From positions 4,141,840 to 4,205,839 of the forward strand of contig QRFJ01000007.1 in assembly GCA_006176705.1 (NCBI GenBank): DNA of 64,000 nucleotides, given 5' to 3'. The notes under the pieces were generated by a model. It searched no databases. It saw only the letters and a program-made list of their open reading frames with translations, and was not told the origin of the DNA. This DNA comes from Cocos nucifera (lineage: Eukaryota; Streptophyta; Magnoliopsida; Arecales; Arecaceae). Of the stretch, positions 32,402-45,461 are shown piece by piece; position 1 is the stretch's first letter; the number at the start of each line of letters is the position of its first letter. The translations under genes and the position numbers were made by a program.

Positions 32402-35400
32402 TGTTGAGAAAAGCACCTTAAATTCTTCCACAATAAGCCCACAGCGAGGTTCAAAATGATAAATGGAGTCCAACGAGCTCAAGAACAGCCTAAACGAAGT
32501 TCAGACGAAGAAGATACGCACGAAAGAAGATTGAAGCACGGTAGCTGACCTTGAGCCCATCGGAGGGGCCCATAGGCGATGTTGGGCTAGCTGCACGCTT
32601 GGCTAGATAGGTGCGCAAGCGCATGTGGGGGCGTGCATGGGCCGCACATTAGCAGGCCGCACGAGCGCCAAGCCCATGCAGTGGAGCACGGTCCACGATG
32701 GACTACTAGCTCATGGGTGCCCACGTGGACCTCTCAGCCCGTTTCTCAGCTATTTCTCATGCTTCATGGTACTGTTCCATGGATCAGTCGTGATCCGACG
32801 ACTCAGAGAGGAGCTGGTCGCGATCGAATGGTTGAGATTTGATCAGACTTTGATCTAGCATGATGGAGCACTATTTTGCATGATCCAATGATTGGGAGAG
32901 CTCCTGATCGCGATCTGACAGTCAGAGATCTATCCGAACTGATCTAGGATTGTTGGTGCACGATCCGATGGTCCAGGAGAGAGCCAATCATAATTGAACG
33001 GTCCAAGATCGATCTCGAATGTGTTTAGGACTAGATTTCCTATTGGAACACTTTTTTGAGTTTTTGGAGTCTATATAACTCTGATTGATGAACCGTTTGG
33101 TGCATTGGAAAGCTGGTGACGTCCTGAAGGTGCTGAGAGATTTTTTGAAAAATTTTAAAGAGCTTTTATAAAAATTTAGAGCTTCTTGTTGAGAGATTCT
33201 TGTACAAGGATTGAGTGGTAATTTTTTCTTGTATTGTTTGATTTTCTCTCTCATAGTAAATCTTTGCATATCCCATAGAGATGAGCCTTTGGGCTGATCC
33301 ACGTACTTAATTATATTTTTATTTTATTTTTTTTTCTTTCTATCATAATATTTCGGTACTAGATTCTTAACAAGTAGTATCAGAGTAGCTGATATCCTCA
33401 ATAGATTGGTACCAGAGCCAGACAATACCAGAGTGCAAATTACTACAGTGGATAGAGATTAAAGAATATAGAGAAGACAAGTGCAATTAAGATTGAGATC
33501 AACAGATTCAATGGGAAGGATAATTTCTTTTTATGGCAAGCAAAGATAAAAGATGTCCTCATCCAACATGGGTTGATCGATGCTCTCTTATACGATAAGA
33601 TGCCAGCCACAATGAAGGTGAAGGATTGAAAAAGGATCCAGATGCAGGCGGTGAGAACAATCTACTTGTATCTAGCGGATGATGTGATGATTCATATACT
33701 TGGCAAGACTTCCTCGATGGTGCTATGGTCGAAGCTCGAGGAGTTATACATGGCGAAGTCGCTCACTAACACGCTATTCCTTTGGAGGTAATTTTACCAG
33801 CTACGGATGAACGAATGTCAGAGCGTACAAGAACATCTATCCAACTTTCAAAAGATCCTCATTGATCTCCTCAGTATTGGCAAAAAAGTTGAGAAGAAGA
33901 TCAGAACTTTGGTCTTGCTAGCATCGCTTTTCTCTTCATATGAGTCCTTGATGACTGCTTTTCTAGTGAAAAAGAGTACCATCAAGATGAACGAGATCAT
34001 TGCAACAATCTCCAAAATGAGGTTTTTAGGAGAGAGAATCCAACTTCGAGCTCAGATGGTGGCAACTCAGCTTTGACAATTTCTAAAGGAGTAGGAGGTA
34101 GTAGACGAAGCGGCAAAAGATCATGAGAAGGATGATCCAGATCCAAGATGAGGGACCAAAGCAAGATCAGATGCTACAGGTACAACGAGTTGGGACATCA
34201 AATCAAGAATTACCCATAACTCAAGGATTGAATGAGGGCTACTGTGGTAGTGGCCAGTAGCGATACAAAAGGCAGTGATGATATCCTTCTGGTTACTGAT
34301 GATGTATCCACTTCTTCCTCCCAGTGGATTATGGTTCTGCTTGTTCTCATCATGTATGTTGTAGAGAGAAGATGTTTGACTCTCTGAAGATCAGTAAGGA
34401 TACTGTGTTCCTGCCAGATAGATCGAGCTGTGAGATCAAGGACAGCAGGATGGTCAGCATGAAGCTCCATGATGGAACAATGAAGAAGTTGGGTAAGGTC
34501 CGATACATATCCAGCTTTAAGAAGAATTTAATTTCACTGAGCAGATTGGATTCAACCTACTTTAGATGGAAAGTTGATGGAGGAATCTTGAAGATCATGT
34601 GCGGTAGTAGGGTGGTGCTAAGAGGAAGAAAGTATGGAGGTGACAGAAAGTCCAATGCGAGGTGGAGCTCTAGATGGAGACGGATCGGGCACGGAACAGG
34701 AGACTCACAAAGACGACATGCAACGTTGCAAGATGAAGTTTCTATTGCCGTAGGAGGCTATCTTGAGTAGGTCTTAGGTCAGGAGGATCATAGCAGTCAA
34801 TGGAGATGAGATCGAGCGGCCTAGCTTGACTCTCATATTTGTCCATCCATGATTAGCAGGCATGCCCTAAGGCATGAGGGTGAGACTGACCATAGATTCT
34901 CAGAGATAGATGGAGGTCAAATATCAAATCGAGGTAAAGATTGTTAAAAAAAGTATCTCAAATTCTCTCATAATAAGCCCACAGCGAGGTCCAGGATGAT
35001 GAATGGAGTCCAACGAGCCCAAAAATAGCTTAAATGGAGTTCAGACGGAGAAGATATGCGTGAAAGAAGATTGAAGCGGGGTAGCCAGCCTCGGGCCCAT
35101 TGGGAGGCCCATAGGCGGTGCCGGTCAGTGGCGGCACAGCCCATACCAACAGCGTGCGATGGCGCTGGGCCGGCCAGGCGCGCGTGGGGGCCCGAGTAGG
35201 CCATACGGGCGCCAAGCCCATGCGGTGGAGCGTGGTCCATGGTGGACCGCTGGCTCATGGGTGCCCACGTGGACCTCTCAGCTCGTTTCCCAGCCATTTC
35301 CTATGGTCCACGATACTGTTCCATAAGCCAATCATGATCCGATAGCTCAGAGAGGAGCCGATTGTGATCGGACAGCCGAGATTTGATCGAACTTTGATCT

Positions 35401-35949
35401 AGCATGATGGAGCGTTGTTTTGCATAATCCGATGGCTGGGAGAGCTCTCAATCATGATTCGACGGTCAGAGATCGATTCGAGCTAATCTAGGATTGCTGA
35501 TGCATGATTTAACGGCTCAGGAGGGAGCCGATCATAATCGAATGGTCCAAGATCGATCTCGAGTATATTTAGGATTGGATTTCCTCCTAGAACATTGTTT
35601 TTGAGTTTTCAGAGTCTATATAACTCTGATTGGCAAATTGTTTATTGCGTTAGAAAGCTGGTGACATCCTGAAGGTGTTGAGAGATTTTTTGAGAAGTTT
35701 TAGAGAGCTTTTATGAGAGTTTGGAGCTTTTTATTAAAAAATTCTTATACAAAGATTGAGTGATAAGTTTTTCTTATATTGTTTGATTTTCTCTCTCATA
35801 GTAAAGCTTTGCATGCCCCATGAAGATAAGCCTTTGGATTGATCCATATACTTAATTATATTTTTATTTTATTTTCTTCTTTATTTCTACCGTAATATTT
35901 CAGTACTAGATTCTTAATAAGTGGTATTAGAGTAGCTGACATCCCAACA
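32402..35949 (+). mobile_element. Copia-type LTR element lacking most of pol
   Basis: LTRs 32402-33403 and 34942-35949 (about 1.0 kb each) start TGTT and end CAAYA; 5-base flanks AATTT and AATCT agree at four positions. A primer-binding-like TTGGTACCAGAGCC, close to the initiator-Met tRNA complement, follows the 5' LTR at 33406. The 1.5 kb interior carries only gag and the start of the protease region. Integrase, reverse transcriptase and RNase H are absent, so this is a deletion derivative that could only move in trans. Confidence 0.85.
33490..34850 (+). pseudogene. Broken copia gag with protease-region remnant
   Basis: From 33500, frames read INRFNGKDNFFLWQAKIKDV, typical of a copia gag (UBN2-type) start. 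After stops, 33807-34076 reads MNECQSVQEHLSNFQKILID, the central gag motif. Zinc-knuckle remnants lie near 34165-34215. 34324-34770 covers the protease region and the start of a pre-integrase region, before the sequence runs out towards the 3' LTR. Several stops and frameshifts make it non-functional. Confidence 0.75.
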
Positions 35950-35954
35950 AATCT

Positions 35955-37532
35955 TACTTAATTCGCTGTGGACTTTTTCCTTTCAACAGGATTCAAGTGC
36001 CATGGACCAGTCCAAATAAACTCTCTAATGCACGAATACAATAGGAAACCAAACCAAAATTGGACTTATCTTTATATTCGTAGATTAAGTATCTGAATGA
36101 TTATTATTATTTGAAAGACTGAATGTAACTTTTCTAGTCAAAAATTGCTTAAAACATACATAATGTTTGATTAAAAAAGTAGTATCCAAATTTTGATGCT
36201 ATATTTATATTTTTTTCGTAAGATGAATGGGGTGAGGAGAGGCAACCGGCATAGCGACTTTCTCTGGGTGTGACCATGATGGCCCCCATCCCGCTGAGTG
36301 CATGTTCATTTTGGAGAGCAATAAGTACAATCTTCTCTCCACCAATCCCAAAAAAAATCTTGGAATGGGTAAATACGTCACCTCCAGCACTATCAAGCTA
36401 TCAGGAGATCAGAAACCGCTTCCAATCCCCATACTTAGGTTGTCAATGATAATTGTCGCTGGTCATTTTACTTGGTATTTATTCAAAAATCGTATGGGTA
36501 GAAGCAAAGGTCCGTTCCTAGTGGGCTACCACTTTGGTGGTATTTATACGTTTATTTGCTTGTTTCAATTTAAAAATATAATTTTATCAAAAAATTAGAT
36601 ATATAATTTGTAATTTACTTTTTTATAAAATAAATTTATTAGAAATACAATAGAAGATTTTATTCCATGTATACATTTTACTTAATATTATAAAACCTAT
36701 TTGTTGTCTCAATGAAATCATTTAGATCTTCAAAAAATAAAGCTATGAGGCTTCATACAGCCATTTTAAAAATTTATTATATTAATATGGTACGATTTGA
36801 GTAGAATAGTATCATGTCAAAATAAGAATTTTTATTATATTTTTTATATAAAAATATATTAATACAAAAATATATTTTTGTATAAGAGTATATTTTAGAA
36901 AAAAAATAGAATCATAAATAATGCAATTTCTAATAGGTCTATCTTTCCATACTGCATCAAACTACATCAGAGACAAAACTATACTACCTAATTCAAAAAA
37001 AATTTCAATACACTAAAACTAAACTAACTGCACTTAAAAATATATTTAAAAGGTGATCCAGCCTTCTAATCTAGCATGATATAGAGATTATATTTGCTTA
37101 CATACACAAATAAGTTGTCGCTAAAATATCTCTTCTTACTTGCTTGGACGCAGTGATGAATCACGAGCATCGAGGGGATCTTCCCTGGTAATAATCTTTA
37201 TGGTGAAAATCTTCTTTGATAATAATTAAGTAAAGTTTTTTATCATTAATCCCGCCCCTCGTGGTTCAAAACGTGCCCGTGGCAGGACGGTAATTTTCAT
37301 GGAATGACGGGACGATTTGGGTAGGGCCGCGGTGCTATCGTTGGCGGTGACTTCGTCATCGGAGCCGCGCGTCTTGTTGGATGGCCGTCCATCCTGCGAT
37401 GGACCGCCATCCACGGGTGCACCGCACCGCAGGGGATCCTCACCCTCGCCATCGTGAGTTCCGTATGGCGTCGGCGACTCACACGAGGATGTGCGGGGAG
37501 GGATTTACGGTTTAATCCGGGCCCGTAATCTA
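35955..37532. other. Intergenic DNA, no gene seen
   Basis: AT-rich to 37200, then a GC-richer stretch (37250-37530) without a convincing exon. A 98-codon frame at 36302-36598 has no recognisable content. Confidence 0.5.
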
Positions 37533-37540
37533 CCTCCGGA

Positions 37541-38703
37541 TAAATTTGTCAATGGATCAAATTTGAATCAAAATCTGAATATCTAAATTTGAATCAAATC
37601 TTAATTATTGGTATTGAATCTGGATTCAAATGTTCGATAGATCTAATCTTAAAATATCAGATTTGGATTCTAATAGATCTTTAGTATCCATCCAAAACCG
37701 AGATCGAGAGACTTAAAAGAGAAAGAAAGAGAGGGGTCCAATCGCTCGCTGACGGCTGCGAGCGAGATTAAAAGAGAGAGGGGTCTAGCAGCCATCGATG
37801 AAGGACATGGAGAGAGGAAGAGAGGAAGATCGAGAGATAAAGAGGGAGAGAGAGAGAGAGGGAGGCGATGGGTGGAGCCACGGAGAGATGACGGGAGAGT
37901 CGCAGGGGAGCGGAGCGGTGCGACGGGCCATGGAGGTGCCGGAGGAGCCGTAGGGGGCGAGGGCGATGCGACGGCGGAGCGGTGCGACGGGCCATGGAGG
38001 TGCCGGAGGAGCCGTAGGGGGCGAGGGCGATGCGACGCTGCAATGGACCACAGGGTGGGGAGCTGTAGGAGGTGTGGGGGTGTGACGGGTTGCAGGGATG
38101 CCGGAGGAGCCACAGGGGCGGGGCAGTGCGACGTCACGATGGAACATAGGGTGCTGGGGGAGCCGCCGCAGGGGGCGTGGGGTGCGATGAGCCGCCGGTG
38201 AGGGTGCCGGGGAGCCGCAGGGGTGAGGGTGGTGCGACGTCGCGACAGAACATGAGGATGCCGGTGGAGCCGCAGGGGGCGTGGGGATGTGACAGGTCGC
38301 CGACGGGAGTGCCGGAGGAGCCACAGGGGGCGGGGGCGGTACGACACCACGACGAGCCGCAAGGGTTTTTCATGGGGCTCGGGGGAGGGCGAGAGTGTTT
38401 CGTGAGAGGCCGAGAGACGGTGGAGGTGGGTTCGCAAGGATTGGAGTCAAGGAAGGCGAGATTGCAAGAAGGGGTGTTTCGCCATTCGCGGGGAGTCGAA
38501 ACTCGAGGAAAGATAGAGGAGAAAAGATCTAAATTTTTTATTATTTTTAATATATATATAATTTAAATTTTAAATCTATCAGATATTTAATATTTAAATT
38601 TTATAAATTATAATTTATCGAATTCAAATTCAGATAAATAAGTCTGACACCAATCCGGATCCGTCGAATAAATAAGACCTGATCCAGTTCCTTGACAGCT
38701 CTA
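37541..38703. mobile_element. hAT-like non-autonomous element with GC-rich core
   Basis: Outer sequence from 37541 (TAAATTTGTCAATGGATC) is an imperfect inverted repeat of the right end (reverse complement TAGAGCTGTCAAGG..GGATC), a common plant hAT terminal pattern. Flanks CCTCCGGA (37533-37540) and CCTTTGGA (38704-38711) agree at six of eight bases. AT-rich arms enclose a GC-rich core (about 37690-38510) made of repeated GGAGCCGCAGGGGGCG-type motifs, with a near-perfect 64-bp tandem duplication at 37911-38038. The long minus-strand open frame (255 codons) is Pro/Arg/Ser-rich and repeat-driven, so I do not call it a gene. Confidence 0.65.
37911..38038. repeat. 64-bp tandem duplication in the GC-rich core
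   Basis: The block beginning CGGAGCGGTGCGACGGGCCA at 37911 is repeated from 37975 with almost no change. Diverged relatives (GCCGGAGGAGCC, GCCGGTGGAGCCGCAGGG) continue to about 38345. Confidence 0.85.
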
Positions 38704-38711
38704 CCTTTGGA

Positions 38712-41700
38712 GGTGTAGTATACGTGGACAATTATCCGATGCCATGAAATTGGCCAGAGGACTTGGGTTATATGCTAACTAGGTAGCATGATACGATGAT
38801 ACTACCACTAAAACTGTTGACACATTTCTGCTATTCGAATGCAGTACCACGATGGCCTATCCGAGTACTCAATACTTCGCCTGTTTGTTATAGCCTTGTT
38901 TTGAATCCGCGAACGGAAGCTGCATAGAACCCTGCCGAAGTTTAAAATAACCGTCATTGTAGCAGTCTCGGACTCCTCTCTAATATTGTCGAATATGATA
39001 ATACTGATGGGAATAAAAAGAGGATGGTCATTCAATAATACACCATTTAGAGGCATTTTTCACATATATTTTTCGATAGAAATTATTTTTAATCAATTTT
39101 TGTAGTTTAAAAAATTAATATTCTTTTATCAAATGGGATTTTTTTTTTTTTGGTTACTGTTTGTTATTTTACATTATAACACCATTGTGACAACCATCAT
39201 AACAATGATCGTTCCGATGTTATAAAATTTAAAATAATATTTTTGAGGTGAATAGTGGCTGTCATACTTCCTGAAGGTCATCCATAACATGACAATATTG
39301 TTATTGAAACCTTTGCACAACACATGGGAAAAGTTATTGAGAAGAAATAAGAAATGGAAAGAAAACGTATAGCAAGTGGGATGGTAAAATGTATGATACT
39401 CCACCGAATTATTTGGAGAGCCAATTAGTGCAAACCCCAATCTTGATTCAAAACCTCAAATAAGTGCAACAATAGCTGTTGAATTTTTTTTTTGCTTGTT
39501 TTAGCGTTGCTTGTGGAAGTACAAGTTTGATCTACAAGTTTATTAAATTAGGTGCTCTATCAACCAGAAAAATAAATTGTCAGGTAAGCGTACCAAATCC
39601 AGGATAGATTGCATCATTCATTTTCCTTGAAGTTTGAAATTCTCTTTGATTTGTTTCTCCTTTTTATCTAATATCCAGGCATATTGCTTTTAATATCAAC
39701 TATAGATTGCATCATTCATTTCCCCCGAAGTTTGGAATTCTTTGTTTCGAAGGCAGCTTGCTTGTCAGATAAACTACGCTTTGAACTTTCTTCGTTTTCC
39801 CCAGATACCACTGAGCCCTGCACCGGATGAGTTAAATTATCTCACAGGTCATCACCATTCCACAAGAAGGGAATGAAAAAACAATGGCTATGGAACTTTA
39901 AAAACAAATGAACCAAAACGTAATTGATGCTATTATGGCATCGGTTGCATGCGTTGCACTTCGCATCAAGTTACCTCACAAGTCACAACAGAAGATATCA
40001 ACTTTTCTTAGTATTTTATCTGTCGGTGAAACAGTAATTGATCACGTGGTAGGAGATATTAGATCATCAAGTTAAAGGTAAAATTTTGTACCAAAGAAAA
40101 AGGGTTAAAGGTAAAATTTCTTCAGTTGTGGAAATAAAACATTAGATATTCAAAAATTATCAACGTCCATATTACTACAGTTTTTTTAATAACTAAGCTA
40201 GTTCATTATCATAAAGGTCCTTCCATCAAACCACTTTTCAGTATTGCAACATGGAACGATCATTTTTGACTTAGCCACTGACTACTATAAAGTTATGCAA
40301 ATAAATGTCTATTATTAATCTATTATTAGTCATTACAAAGAGAATAGTGAATAAAAACAGTAAAACAATATTTTCTTTTATTTTATAGAAGATAACGCAC
40401 TAACATCAATTGAGTAGGTATGTAATTTTGAATTTAAAATAATATTTTTAATTAATAAATGTTATATGACAATTATTATAACCACATAATAGGCTGTTGC
40501 CTAAGCAGCTTCATCAAAGAAAAAAAGTTATAAAAGATAAAAAGGGTCCCTAAAATAATCACCTTAGCCATTAAAATATTAAAATTACATTATATTAACC
40601 ATGAAATCCAGATCACATTTTTGCATGGAAGCAATACTCTATGAAAGTTGCAACATGTACCGAACTCATTGTGCATCTTGGACAAGCAAAAGCTGATTAG
40701 AAAACATAACAGAGCTGTTATAAGTTGGCACTGACCATTCTCTCCCCCATATTAACCCTGAATTTCTCTTTTGAGCAATTTTAGAAATCCTAATTGCCTG
40801 CTGTCCTACTATTGCAGACATGAGCAATCAATTTATCATAATAGATAGGCATTGCCCACAGGAATGATTGATGTACACTAATCTACACATGCAAATTCGA
40901 GCGCACCATGTGTAGTATTATTCACAATCTAGTAAGAAAGATTGTGTTTACAGTTTCATCGATTGAGGATAGACTGAAACCTGTAGAGTTCATCATCCTC
41001 ACTTGAACATGTTATGTCCTTCCACAACATAGATACTAGAATACATCACCATCTAAAGGATGCAAGATGGAATTAAAATCTATATACCCCATCCACTCCC
41101 ACCCATCAAGAGAGAGAGAGCACACCAAAAGAACAGTGCCCTCTTCCAAAAAAAAGAATGACCTATCCAAATATTTTTTACCTTCTCCCAATCATGCATT
41201 ATGAATACCTTCCTTCCAAACCCGGAGATTGATGTCAAGAGAGAAAAATATGTATAGTTAGTTCATTCATTCTCATATTTTCAAATATTTTTTTTTTTTT
41301 GTAATTGATCATGACTTAGATCCATAAGAGATGCTAGAATTCTCTTTCACGCCTCAAGTAAGAGGATTTAAAATTTACCAAGCTATTGATATGAAGGAAA
41401 TAAATGAGGAACAAATAAGAGAAATAACAAATGGATATAATTAAGAATGACTGTGATACAACCTGAATTAATAATAAAAAGAGAGGAACCACTGCTCTAA
41501 TCACAACTGATTCTGTCACTCAAAAAAAGAGTAAGCTTAATATTCAGTCCTTGAAGTTCTACTAATCTGAGAAGAATGTACTATTTACATTCCATAGTTT
41601 TTCCATATTCATACAAAAATGCCATCACTAATTGCTATCATGGCTGGTCCTGACATTGTATCCAATCAGATCCAAACAAGACCAGTCAATGCATGTAAGG

Positions 41701-44700
41701 CTGACTTACCAAAAAATTGTGATAACATTGAACCAATGACAGCACAGAGTCCAGCGATGTTTTATCTCTTGTTTGATTTTGATTTTATTTATTTATTTAT
41801 TTATTTATTTTATTTTATTTTATTTTGGGTGAGGGTGGGGGGCAGTGATGGTTCAATTTTGATAACAGCGAACCTGCTGATAGAGATCCCCTAGGCTGAC
41901 TGAAACTGTGCCTAACTGCACTTTAGTTGGATCATATCATTGGTGAATTGGGCTAACAAAGCTCACTAGAACAGAACAGTGCTAACTCACAAATATGTAA
42001 AATTAGCAACTTAAGTCATGTTTAGATGTCTTGGTATGTTATTCAAGGATAGAATGACAAGGTGAATATTAATGAACTCATAAGAAATTTTCTAGGAGAC
42101 CCGCATATCAATTCTTCCTGGGGTGGGGTAGGACTATCCATTTTGTAACAAATGCTAAAGCCCGCTGAAGTAAGGCAGCATGGCAGAATCTAGTGGTAAG
42201 ACGATCATTCGTGGCTATATCATTGTCACAGCACCTACCATTTGTATGAAAGGAACGAGAGATGGGAATATTGGCATGGTAGAAAGATCTTTTTCCTGTG
42301 TATAACAGCCCCCTTCCCAGTTCTTTCTTTTTCCCCTTTTGTCTTCACATAAACTATTGATTCACATTAATGGGAAATGAAGAATGACCTTGTAAGATGG
42401 TTTGTTTTGAAGAAAATAGCTCTCTCAATGTGTTTTCAAGTATATCTGGGTAAAACTCAAGAGTCAAGATGGAAAACAGTAGCAGCATGTATGCTCCCTT
42501 TTTTTAAATTCTTGGCAAGGTGATGCTATGCCTGCATGATGCACATTACATGCATGTGACTTGTTTACAATGTGTATAATTAGTAACATATCTACTGATG
42601 AAACATTTTAAATTATCCAGGTTACCATTAGATATCTCTTTTTCAATTTTTAACAGATCAACCGGACTAACCAAACATAAGGCAATATAAATTTAAACAT
42701 GAAGAGACACTATCGGGTCACACCCAGTCATAAACATCCCTCATTTAACTTTAACTTGACTTGCAGTGTAAAGTTGTAGGAAAGTTGAAAGTTAACAAGT
42801 AAAACCTCCTTTCTTAATATCAGTAAGTTATTCCAAATAATAAATTATCTTCACTAGCTATTTTCATGTCAGTAAGATAACGAGGAAAAACCACATATAT
42901 TAGTAGTTCATTCAGAGTGCTGGTAGGCAATGCATCATCCTCAAACAATAGCTAAAGGAGCAAAGCAACAGGTCACAGACCAAAAAAAAAGAAAAAAAAG
43001 AGCGGAACATATAAGTTTCAAGGCAAATCCTTGGCTTCCATGACAATTTACAAAAAAGTTCACCCATCTAAATAACCTGAGATCAGATATCAGATCTCCT
43101 TTTCAGTTAATGAACTTACGAGCAAATGACATACATGAGGAAGAATGTCTTTCTCATTGCTTCTTTCCTCCTTTCAATTATTTTGCCTTGAAAGTAATAT
43201 TCTAACAAGTGATACCATGCTTTCCTACCCTGCAACTTCCGTATGAAGTTAACATACAGTTATAAAGAGTAGCAAAACTATGACATGAAGTAGTTGCTGT
43301 TAGTAGGTATAGCTTTCATTCTGGACCAACAGGAACCGATGGATATCATTAATCTCTCCTGCATTTCATATGTTGTTTTTCAGTGCTTTTAATCTACTAT
43401 ATAACACAAACTCCCTCCATTTCTCCATGTGTAAGACTTGTCTAACCATCCTCATTTTCCTACCAACTTTTTCCTATCTCATGTGTTTCCACTAATTTTA
43501 ACAACGAAATCAAAGATTCCTTCTTCTTGAAATTATCTATTATTTATTTATATAAGTTTTATTAATAAATAGAATAAAGGATCAAAGATTCATTTCCTCC
43601 TTTTAGCATGTATTTACTATTTATTTATTTATATAAATTTTATTTTTAGTTAAAAAAACACATGCATTGCACATGCCACTTTTTAGTATACATGAGCTGC
43701 AACCTTCACCAACAAGTATCTTTAATATAGCTAAACTGATAGATGTGGGCAGCTCCTAGAACAGCAGCAAAAGAACAGAAGACACAGCTTAAACATCAAC
43801 AACCTCGGGCATATTAAATTCAGCATTTAGACCATCTAATTGGTGCTAGATACATTTTTCAATAGACTAGCAGAAGAAGTGAAGAACAAGGTATGGTTTA
43901 GTAGCCTCATTTTGTTGAACTTGTGAAAGTTGACAGTGTTCCCTGTAGTCTGACATCTTGATGATTATAGAAAGTAACATCATTTCCAGGCAAAAAGAAT
44001 GATAATTTACACCTAGAACAGTTTTGATTAATTTATCTGGAGACCCACAGAAGCATGAATTTTAGGACAAAGAAAATGGCTAGAAATGGAATTCAATAAC
44101 AAGCCAGTGTTATGATTTATGGTACAAAAGCACTAATCCTATGAACGGCAAATGAAAATGATGTTGCACTAAGTAACCAATCAGCTGCAACAGGGAGGGC
44201 GGCAGAGTCACTGAGAAGCGAAGAAAGTTTTCTATAAGAGATTTGGAGAGGCTAATCCCCACCTTTCTACCTTATATCCACCCCACCTACAGAGAGCTGA
44301 TATGAATTAGAATCAAGTGTACCATCCGAGCAAGGGCTCGGTGGTGAGAAGAAAGTCAACGAAAGTTGGTGATGATCCGCAGACAAGAATCCTATAACTT
44401 ATTCTTCATAAGCAACTCGAAAAGATAAAGCAAGGGAACAAAAAGCATCAGTTTGGAGGATAAAAATTGTTATCAATCTCAGTGCCAGTTTTAACTCACA
44501 TAAAACCAAAAGAAAAAAACTGTTTTCAAATACTTGTGCCCATAAATATAACCTATCTGTAAATTTACCAAAACAATCCAGTCTCAAAAATCCCTTCCCT
44601 CTAAATTTCCTTAAAAAAATCTAATCCTTGTCTTCAAAATCCGACATCCCGAATTTTTCCCCAGGTAAATGCGTTAAGAGCAGTTATTTATAGAAAGTAC

Positions 44701-44891
44701 AAATTGATTCGAGTCCAATCCTCGTGTTTTAACAACAACAGGTAGACAGAAAGCCTCATGCACTTCACGCGATTCAGAAATTAACTATTAAAATCTGCAA
44801 AACCTTCAGTGATACAAGGAACCTTTTATGAAATTTGTTACAACCGAGAAAAGGAGAAGGGCATTTCACCTCTGATTTTGTTTTCTCCATC
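38712..44891. other. Long intergenic region, no gene supported
   Basis: AT-rich DNA with scattered short open frames, none with recognisable content. It includes a TTTA microsatellite (41787-41826). A stretch at 41708-41760 has a good minus-strand splice donor but no acceptor. The part nearest 44892 is probably the 3' UTR and downstream region of the minus-strand gene. Confidence 0.5.
41787..41826. repeat. TTTA/TTTTA microsatellite
   Basis: About nine TTTA-type units. Confidence 0.9.
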
Positions 44892-45461
44892 TCAGATGAG
44901 AGCTTCGATCAGAATGGGTCTATCGCCATCCCCTTCCTCCAATTCTTCTTTTCCTTTGTCATGTTCCCTCTTCTTCTCCCCTTCAAAGACTCCTTCCTCG
45001 ATACCCTCAACACAAGACCTCTTCCCTCTCACCTCCGATTTCTCCCCACCCACAACCACAAGCCGGTCGGAGGCCAGATCGCCTTCTCCATCACCCCCAA
45101 CAACTACGACTTTATCTCGACCACCTTTCCCTCGCTCCTCCTCATCTGCGATGCCGCCATCGCTGCCGCAGGAGAGATGCGATAGGGTGTTTTCGATGGT
45201 GCCACCGCCAAGAAGGGCGTCCGGGATCTCGCCGTTGCTTGGGCCGGGGTCTTGGACGCAAGCGCCGTCGTCGCTCTTCTCGTCCTGTTCTCCCGTTGCG
45301 GTGGCGTTGGAGATCCAGGGCCTGAGGGAGATGGCGGCGCGGCAGAAGGCTTCCATGATGGATTCGGGAGGAAGGGCGCAGTCCTCCAGGCCCGCGTCCT
45401 CGAGTCTCGGAGGGCGGAGGGCGGCACCGTCGAGCACCCCACCAAGGTCCTCTTCCATCAT
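44892..45461 (-). CDS. Acidic uncharacterised plant protein, 189 residues
   Basis: Single exon on the minus strand, ATG 45461, TGA 44894-44892. ATGs at codons 1 and 2 both fit. It begins MMEEDLGGVLDGAALRPPRL and has a compact motif GLEDCALPPESI at residues 24-35. An acidic, Gly/Glu/Asp-rich tail follows (EEERGKGGRDK, GIEEGVFEGEKK). The Leu/Asp/Pro-rich start and strongly biased GC-rich codon use look like a genuine monocot-type gene. No membrane segment or catalytic motif is visible. I believe similar small proteins with an LEDCA-PP motif occur across plants without assigned function, but cannot name the family. The opposite strand also has a long open frame, treated here as a shadow. Confidence 0.65.
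   Translation of the reverse strand: MMEEDLGGVLDGAALRPPRLEDAGLEDCALPPESIMEAFCRAAISLRPWISNATATGEQDEKSDDGACVQDPGPSNGEIPDALLGGGTIENTLSHLSCGSDGGIADEEERGKGGRDKVVVVGGDGEGDLASDRLVVVGGEKSEVRGKRSCVEGIEEGVFEGEKKREHDKGKEELEEGDGDRPILIEALI

Noticed and set aside
35030..35297. Open minus-strand frames in the 3' LTR of the copia derivative
   Set aside because: They overlap LTR sequence, and the same region in the 5' LTR is not open in the same way.
37670..38437. 255-codon open frame on the minus strand, Pro/Arg/Ser-rich
   Set aside because: It arises from a GC-rich repeated core inside a hAT-like element. Other frames there are also open, and no domain is visible.
41708..41766. Membrane-helix-like reading IAGLCAVIGSMLSQFFG followed by a good splice donor on the minus strand
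   Set aside because: The upstream side is A/T simple repeat without an acceptor, and no partner exons are found nearby.
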